Assembly: GCF_018812025.1 (NCBI RefSeq)
Contig: NC_063063.1
Coordinates: 5,312,442 to 5,376,441, forward strand
Reading direction: 5' to 3'
DNA from: Megalobrama amblycephala
Lineage: Eukaryota; Chordata; Actinopteri; Cypriniformes; Xenocyprididae
DNA length: 64,000 nucleotides
Positions 56,874 through 64,000 of the stretch are shown in pieces. Position numbers and translations under genes: made by a program. How positions within the stretch are numbered: position 1 is the first letter of the stretch; each line of letters begins with the position of its first letter. Under the pieces are notes generated by a model. That model was not told the origin of the DNA. It worked only from the letters and a program-made list of their open reading frames with translations, and made no database searches.

Positions 56874-57160
56874 GGGCAATCATGGCCTAATGGTTAGAGA
56901 GTCAGACTAGTAACCCGAAGGTTGTAGTTCGATTCTCAATACTGACAGGAAAGGACTATGGTGCCCTTGAGAAAGGCACCTAACCCCCAATCACTCCCTG
57001 TGTGCAACAGCGAAAAATGGCTATGAAAAATGTCCACGGTTTGCAGTGTGTCTTTACTACTTACTACTCCTAATGAGTGTGCACTAACTTGGATGGGTTA
57101 AACACAGAGGACAGATTCCGAGTATGGATTAACATACTTGGCCTTCACATGTCACTTTCA
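56874..57160 (+). mobile_element. tRNA-derived SINE
   Basis: The head resembles a tRNA: A-box-like tggcctaatggttagag and B-box-like ggttgtagttcgattct at proper spacing. Then a body (gcccttgagaaaggcaccta, tcactccctgtgtgc) common in fish SINEs. The anticodon region and the acceptor end do not pair like a real tRNA. Confidence 0.75.
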
Positions 57161-57179
57161 TTTTGTCTATGTATTCAAG

Positions 57180-58662
57180 ACTCAAGGTGTTGTGTGCAAA
57201 CTGACATGGAAACAACTTAGTTCTTTGGCGTGGTGACAGCTGTCAGGCAACGGTGAAATTTGTCACCCCTGCAGTTCCTGCTCATGTCATATGGAAGACA
57301 GCAAGTGAAAAATGACTGCGGCATTGCATGGACAGACCAAGGCTGGCTGATCTGGACTTTACAGATGATGTTGCACTACTAGCAGAGTTGCGGGAGAAGC
57401 TACAGCAACTTACCACCAAGTTAGAAAGATTGGCACTTACGATCATTCTGCAGATCAACATCAAAAAGACCCAAGTGATGCACATGAGTGGGGAAGATGA
57501 AGATCTACTGATGCCAATCAGCATTGGCAACCAGCCGCTCACTGATATAGAACAGTTTACATACTTGTAGTGTGATCGCACAGGATAGCGACGCAGAGCC
57601 TGATGTAAATAGAGGGTATGCATTGATGCCACTTTCCTGCTGGAACACACCCCTTTAGCCGAACTAGGTGGCAAAAGAGCCTGTTGCATGACTGGATTTA
57701 AAGGGGAAACTGCGAAAATGTGAGTAAGGTTGGACTCGATAGTGTTCCTGTTACAACTTAGCAAAAATCCAGTTATACATGGATATTGACATAGAGCCAG
57801 GAATCATGTTTCCAGACATTTATATGTGCCTGATTTGTCAATACAATATATAACAATATATATGGGGTATTATTTTACCACAAAATTTAACATATTGACA
57901 AAATGATAACTGCAAATCCAGGTTTTCGCTGCCTGGAGTCCAGTTGTTTCTGTGGACTGCAGCGATACATTTGCTTCTTTTCTTTAGATTTCGGCAGTCT
58001 GTAAATATATACCTCAGATTTCTTGTTAAATCTATTTGTACAGCATTCGCAAAGCTCTTTCCTGTTTTGAATGTGTTTTGTGTGTTTTTCATGGCATTCA
58101 CGCTAAAAAAAAATGCTGCCACTTAGTCTTTTTGCCACTCATTGGGTGTAACCGCAGTCACTCCAGCCGACGGTGGCGTCACGTGCATACCTCTATTGTC
58201 AAGGCATCCAGTGTATTTTAACGGATGTGCAACATCTGGATATCACCAAGCAATAGCACATCACTCATAATACCCCTCTATATGTCCATTGTGTTACTGA
58301 TGGCAATCTATGCCTGCGAGACCTGGAAAAAAGTGCACATTGTCCACAAGCTGGACATGTTCCACCAGCGGTGCCTCAGATGCATTCTCTGCATCATGTA
58401 CCACGACCACGTTACTAACGAAGATATTCTGCACAGGGCTAAAACCCAGACTTTCCACCATGGTGTCTGATTGTCATATCAAACTGGCAGGTCACATTCT
58501 GCGGCAATCGGAACAATGCCTAGCAAAAACTGCACTGACATTGATGCTGCCCAGTGGACGCTGAAGGCAAGAAAGGCCGTAAAAGACCTGGCGAAGCACA
58601 TTCAAAGAGGAATTAAAGTGAGCTGGCATTATTTGAGAAGAAGCCGAATCACATGCAGCTGA
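57180..58662 (+). pseudogene. non-LTR retrotransposon relic (reverse transcriptase pieces)
   Basis: At 57328-57570 the frame has DLDFTDDVALLAEL, an RT catalytic box with the first residue changed (usually Y/F-A-DD), followed by NIKKTQVMHMSG. At 58225-58662 come AIYACETWKKV, FHQRCLRCILCI, DHVTNEDILHRA and a frameshifted AGHILRQSEQC, the usual C-terminal module of such elements. Between them 57580-58220 is non-coding. Broken, and opposite in direction to itga3. Confidence 0.8.
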
Positions 58663-58699
58663 ACGCAACCAATACACTTGCTGCCTAATGTGCCTTGTA

Positions 58700-58800
58700 G
58701 CACATGTAACCGGTCCTGCTTGACCCACTCCGAACGGAACTCGAACCGGTGTCTTTGGCATGGTATGTGGGCGCACTAACAAGGATGCTAAAAACAACAG
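58700..58800 (-). repeat. tRNA-like module, inverted
   Basis: On the minus strand tagtgcgcccacataccatg is followed by the B-box ggttcgagttcc. Similar in order to the module at 58866 on the other strand. Confidence 0.6.
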
Positions 58801-58865
58801 CCTCTAGCACGCCTCCACCACTTCACTCCCCTGGCCTCAAGAGGCAAGCTAGCAACTGACATTAG

Positions 58866-58965
58866 AGACTATGGTCTTTAGTGCCCTTGTTAGCTGGCCC
58901 GCCTCCCATGCCAGAGACCCCGGTTCGAATCCCGCTTGGAGCTGGCCGAGTAGGACCGGTTTCAT
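58866..58965 (+). repeat. tRNA-like module (SINE head)
   Basis: ttgttagctggcccgcctcc, ccatgccagagacc and B-box ggttcgaatcccgc. Looks like a tRNA D-stem/anticodon/T-loop order, but the stems do not close, so it is a SINE-like relic and not a tRNA gene. Confidence 0.6.
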
Positions 58966-61789
58966 GCAGATGGACCTAAAGAAGAAGATATCCAGCATTA
59001 GCATCAGTTCTGTCAGATCACGTCAGTCAAGCTCGCATCACCTGACTCCCAGGTGACTTACGTCTACCTATAGGAATACGACGCCTATCACAGCATCCAT
59101 ATATAAGCTCTTCAGTATTATCAGCAGCTATTGCATTTCTCAGGAGCTTATTACCCTCCTCCATCTCCAGCTCCTCCTCTCTCCAGTCAGGATTGGCCTT
59201 ATGATTCCTCTGAATCAAACTATTCTTGAAATATGTGTTCATGTTAAATTATTGACATTAATATATCTGCATATATTGGTTCTGTTCTGTTTATCCTAGG
59301 GGGTTATTGCTGCTCTCCCTGCTCTTATCCATGCTAGGCTGCATGGATGCGCAGGGAGTTCTTGTCCAGAACAGAACCATACCGCCAATACAAACTCTAT
59401 GCATTATCAATCATATTTGACAATAGTGGTCCTGACAGAAATGCTGCTGTTTCACACTGTACATTCCTAAACCCTAGGTTAACATCCTTATTGGCACATT
59501 TGTGATGTCAGTGTGTTGGATGAACAACGGATGTGACCTGCTAACAAAGGTTATAGCGGTGCAGTTTGTCATGTTACACATTGCTGACTGTACTACAAGT
59601 TCTTTTCTGAACAGACTTTTTGGACTCTAAAGTTAAAGTACACATGAAATCAAAATTGACCTTATTTACTTTGTTAGTGCATATTACTAGTCTTGTGGTA
59701 AACAATTAATCAGTGCAATTTAAAACAGAAAAAAATTGTTCATCGCGGTAATCTTTAATCAAAACCTGAAAAGTTACTTCCAGTCTGAAATGGCGTTCCT
59801 TCTCTGATAACGTCAGTTTGACGGCTTGGGTTGAAAACGCGTTAACCACTCCTCTGCAACCCTTCGTCTGCTATGAGCGAGAGATGGAGAGGAGGAGCAC
59901 TAAAGGAAAACTCTGCCCTCTATTCAATATTCCGTTTCACTTGGAAATACATCACAACACTGGAGAAAAGTCGTTTGCAACTTCCAGTTCACGCAGACTT
60001 TAAGAATGAAATTATGAAATGACTGTTTATAGGCTATACAACATGCCATGACTGTCCAAAGCACGTGAATATAAGGCACGAGATTGGTTGTGGGTTGCGG
60101 GTAAGAATCTAGTCAAAACATTCAAATACTGCTTCATTTCACACAGCACACGTCTGTAAAAGCTCCAGGGCAAGGGTAAAAAGCAGTGCTAACCTTGCTT
60201 CTAAATTACAAGTGTGAAACGTTTCTGTACCTGAGGTTCAAAGGGGGTTTAGAACAACAATAACCCAGGGTTAAGCGCAGTGTGAAAAGCCCTAGACTGG
60301 CTGTATTACCCATTCTTCTGAGCAGAATATTACAACTGAGATTGCTAAACTTCAACATACATTTTTGTCTTAGTTTTTAGATTATAAGTGTTTTTCAGCA
60401 CAGAGAGCGTGCATGATTACCAGGTTGGGAAGATTAAGTAAAACACTCATTTATCACTCATTAAACGCGCAACATTTATCAATTTAAGAGAAAAGTTCCG
60501 ATTTGGGGATTTTTGACATCTGGGAACCCTAAGCATATAAGCTCATACATACTATAAGCTTACCAGTACAAGATAATGGAAATGTCAAATGCAAATGCAA
60601 AAAAAAAAAATACAGGATAAATACCAGTGGGCAAATTATGCATAAGTAATCAAGAGAGGCACACTGTGGTCATGATTAAAATACGATTAATTGTGCAGTA
60701 TAAATAGTCATTAGTCAGATTTGTGTTGTCAACTATTTTAGAAAAAACAAACTGTGATTCGTCAGTTTTCATGTCAGTCTCAAGTATTTTTTGGCCAGAA
60801 TAAGCTTCAGTGTGGACCAGACTTTTATGTCAATAGTCAGAAGTCTGACTGTGACTTGACCACAATGACCTGAGCAAAATAGATTTCATGGTGGCCTGAA
60901 CATCTTCAGCTGCAGTTCTCTAATCCATACAAATCAGAAGCTCATGCTGAGGGGCCCCAGAAAAGCACATCCAGCACCTCTCACTTCCACTGTAGGAGAC
61001 CTAAATCTGACTCTCTGAAAGCTGCTGACTGTTGTTTAGCTAATTTGTGTTGGATGCACCATTCCTTTCTTATTGGTAAAGGTGGGAGTGCTTGGATGAA
61101 TATGCTGAATAAGCCAACTGAAGACCCTACACACACACTTAAAGACAATGTTTTATCTTCTGCCATGTTGGTGGGCGCTCTACACAACTAATTGCAGATT
61201 ACACAGTTGTCTTTGCTCTGATTTGCAAACAGTGGGAAAAGGAGAAAAATATTGATGAGAGACATTGGCTATGGACTTGCACTGCAACCGACACTCTAGA
61301 AGGATCAACATACTAGATCTGCACGTCCTGAAGGAAACAGCAGTGTTTACAATACAGCAAAAGAATACACATAAAGTTTTAAATCATAATTCAGTATGCA
61401 AATGACTACGAAAAAAAGGCCAATTGTGATTCAGTATGCAAATAGTGCTATGACATGCCTGTTGGTTACATATTGTATTCTGAAAATTTGATAAATCTAA
61501 CTCAATATTTACTTAATTATTACTGTAGATTTCATGCATACTTGATCTTTATCATACTTTACTTTTATTTACAAATCAAAGTTTGCACTGTATATGTTAA
61601 ATGGATCAATTAAAATGAATTGAAAAAGTTTAATACTTAAACTGCAGACACATTTACCACTGTTCAGTGAGTTTTGGTAGGTGAAATCCAGTCATTTAAA
61701 TAGGAATCCACGTGAATGGGAATTTCACATGAGGGTGAAACATTTTCCTACACAAATTTTGCAAAGTGTTCAAATTGTTCAAAGTGTTG

Positions 61790-62170
61790 ATTTTCTTACT
61801 CAGTATTTTTGACTTGTTTTCCAGTACAAATATCTAAATATATATCCTTAAATCAAGATACATTTACTAAAGAAGCAATATTACTGAAGATATTAAGTCC
61901 TCTTTACTGAAAAAAATGATCAAAATTTAAGTAAGTTTATGCTTAAAACAAGAACAAATGTCTGAAAATGTCTGAAAAAAAATCTTGTTTCATTTTCTGA
62001 CCCCACTGGCAGATATTTGTTGTAATTTTAAACATAAACTCACAAATTTTTCATAAAACAAGAAGACTTAATATCTTAAGTCACATTTACTTCTCAAATA
62101 AATGTATCATGAAATAAGAATGTTTAGATATTTGAGAATGAACTTTTGTCAGCAAAACATGACTGCAACT
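61790..62170. repeat. palindromic MITE-like A/T-rich repeat
   Basis: gtacaaatatctaaatatat and aagatacatttactaaagaagc at the left against cttctcaaataaatgtatca and tgtttagatatttgag at the right: inverted arms. Confidence 0.5.
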
Positions 62171-62836
62171 TTAGAATTAGAGATTTAGACATGTACAAAT
62201 CCAAACCAGAATGTTTGAAGAACACCAATACAGTGTTAAAAAAAGCAACATGTTTTATGGAAAATACATGGCCGCTAACATCTTAATAAACCATTATAGT
62301 CCCTAAATCATTTCATTCTAATCAAATGCGGAACAAAATAGCCTGATGGTGCATGACGCATTTGTTCTGTGAACAGTGTCTGGTCTCTGGGGTCATGTAA
62401 TTTGTATCCTCCTGTATGTGTTGAAAGGTGCGGGTCCTTTGTATCACGTTTCCTGAGAGCACTGAGTAATGATGAGCGAACAACCAGACGTATCCAGCTC
62501 CCTAGGTGACCATTTTCACTTATCCGTGACACACCTTCACTCCTTCTCATCTGATATAATCTGCTCAGGATGAGAAATTAAAGCCAGTTCCCTGATGAGA
62601 ATGGTGAGGACCTCATGATCTTCCCAGTTGGGGTCTTTTGATGGCCAGATATGTACAGCTCAGCTTGAGATAATCTGTAAAACAGACTTCAGTCTCAACT
62701 GTCCCATAACAGTTAGAACAATTACGACTATAAAACCCTAGCAACCATTCACAGCAAAGCAATTCTAAATGGACAAGCACAACTCACATTTTCTTAAGAA
62801 AATGAAACCTAGTCATTATTTATAATACACTTTTTT

Positions 62837-63240
62837 AGGGCAAGTTTACTCGACAACGATTTACTAAAAATAAAAAAGATTTTCCTTTGCATTTTTCACC
62901 ATTGTCAAAATGATCCCCGTTCACACAGATCTGCAAAAACGACTAAAAACGCTGGAAAGGTCACACGTGACGTAGGCAGAAGTACCGATCCAGTGTCTAC
63001 AAAGTGAACATGCAAAGACTAAGTCAAAAGCCCTTTACAAAAAAGGTAAAACAACGATGTCAGACGATTTTGAAGTTGGAGGAGAAAATGAGACCTACTG
63101 CAGTACTTCCGCCTACATCACGTTCCAGGTGACCTTTCTGACGTAATTACGTAATGAGTGGTGCATCGCAGAGCAGTGCAAGATGAGCATTTGTGGTTAA
63201 AAAAGTATATACATTTTTATTTCTTTTTTTTTTTAGAAAA
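62837..63240. repeat. repeat fragment related to 14681-15030
   Basis: agggcaagtttactcgacaa, cattgtcaaaatgatcc and cacacagatctgcaaaaacg match the 14681 element (attgttgtcaaaatgatctg, cacagatcagaa). Confidence 0.5.
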
Positions 63241-64000
63241 TGACCCAGTGCTTCCCACACATAGACTTTACTTGGGCGGGCCGCCCAGGTATAATAACGG
63301 CCGCCCAAGTATATTGGAGACACATTATTGCTTTTATTATTTTTATCCTCTTATACTTTTATATCCGCCCAAGATAATGAAACCATCCGCGATCGATTAA
63401 CTATTCGTTTCGTACCTGCTCGTTATGTGTGCGTCAGAACTGTTTACTCCCGCTAACATTCCCACAGGTGCTACATGTTGCAAAGTCACAAGGGGGCGCT
63501 GTTGCGCGTTCTACAAGCTCACGCAACAGCGCTTCAGACTGCTTCAAAGTGATTCTCAATCAATGAAAAGCGCAGATTTATGCCAAGCGATTGCTAATGA
63601 ACTCAAGTTAATGAATTATTACAATGTCTACTTTATGGCCTTTATATAAAACGTTTTATACGGTTGTAAGAATCTGAAGGATCAGCCTGCAATAGTACAG
63701 ACATTTCAAAATAAGGGTCCCGGTGTATTTCGGGCCTGTTTATAATTAAAAGTCACAAGCTAAGTTTTTTCTTTTTCTTTTGGGCATTATTGGTATTTTG
63801 GTTGCACAATAAATTGTATTTAAAATTTGATTACCATTTAATTCATATTAAATTATTGTAGTCTCCCCCACAGGAAGAAAAGACTAAGAACATAATATGA
63901 CACACAAATTATTCATTATGTAAATTTTACTAGTAAAATCTGTGTCCCATTCACTGAGAGAGACACTATATGACAGCAAGGAGAACATAGGAAAAGGAGA

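Larger units (their letters stand above)
56649..60293. repeat. large nested element with agggcttttcacact ends
   Basis: agggcttttcacact at 56649 is matched inverted by agtgtgaaaagccct ending at 60293. Internal ccaggg/ccctgg-type motifs (cctggggttaac; taacccagggtt) extend the match. The centre holds a SINE and a LINE relic, so the outer element was split by later insertions. Confidence 0.5.
48690..64000 (-). other. itga3: probable itga3 intron 1 (exon 1 not found)
   Basis: No signal-peptide exon or first FG-GAP block was recognised on the minus strand to the window end. The stretch is filled with mobile elements listed separately. At 48900-49480, 54850-55930, 60300-61640 and 63400-64000 I see no gene or recognised element. 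Confidence 0.6.

Noticed and set aside
57282..57764. 160-codon minus-strand open frame
   Set aside because: It is antisense to the reverse transcriptase fragment of the LINE relic; no domain is recognisable in that frame.
58866..58965. tRNA gene
   Set aside because: The B-box is good, but the acceptor stem and D/anticodon stems do not pair; likewise 56874-56950 and 58700-58800.
59027..59242. 71-codon minus-strand frame rich in Glu and Arg
   Set aside because: It has no similarity I can recognise, and lies between a SINE-like module and the right arm of a nested element; probably a repeat.
62308..62550. 80-codon minus-strand open frame as itga3 exon 1
   Set aside because: It has no signal peptide and no FG-GAP or Phe-Asn-Leu-Asp-like start.

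Overview
This is a vertebrate nuclear window, most likely from a cyprinid (carp or zebrafish-like) fish. The evidence is split genes with GT-AG introns, AT-rich introns, and a very heavy load of palindromic TTAA-bounded MITEs, Tc1/mariner relics, hAT relics and tRNA-derived SINEs of the kind that fill cyprinid genomes. The organism call is inference. There are no bacterial features.

Left part (2863-17509, + strand): the 3' two thirds of the angiotensin-converting enzyme gene (ace). Eighteen exons were located with splice phases that close: the last five exons of the N-terminal peptidase domain, the inter-domain linker, the complete C-terminal peptidase domain, and the transmembrane/cytoplasmic end. 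They encode about 923 residues, close to the matching part of human somatic ACE; the first exons lie before the window. Homologous exons of the two domains have identical lengths (145/145, 99/99, 123/123), except the zinc-motif exons (225 versus 224). The N-domain copy carries one extra base just before HEMGH and, as read here, runs into a stop.

Right part (21069-48689, - strand): an integrin alpha subunit gene, itga3, convergent with ace. Twenty-five exons (human numbering 2 to 26) are resolved, including FG-GAP repeats with calcium loops, thigh/calf domains, a furin-type site (KRSKR), the transmembrane helix, and two alternative cytoplasmic-tail exons matching the alpha3A and alpha3B tails. 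With the A tail the located exons encode 984 residues; only exon 1 (signal peptide and start of the propeller) is missing and probably lies beyond 64000, so 48690-64000 is most likely intron 1.

The two genes have unrelated roles (peptide hormone processing at the cell surface; laminin adhesion with a beta1 partner). Their convergent 3' ends are separated by about 3.5 kb.

The introns and flanks hold at least ten MITE families (many full length and palindromic, some nested), two 1.6-kb Tc1/mariner relics, one hAT-type element, a non-LTR retrotransposon relic with tRNA-like modules, a THAP-domain relic present as two inverted copies, a 0.8-kb hairpin built of short tandem units, and several micro/minisatellites. 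The items most worth checking are the ACE N-domain frameshift, a candidate alternative terminal exon that would make ACE soluble, and the giant hairpin in an ace intron. I found no convincing evidence of a wholly new multi-gene system.
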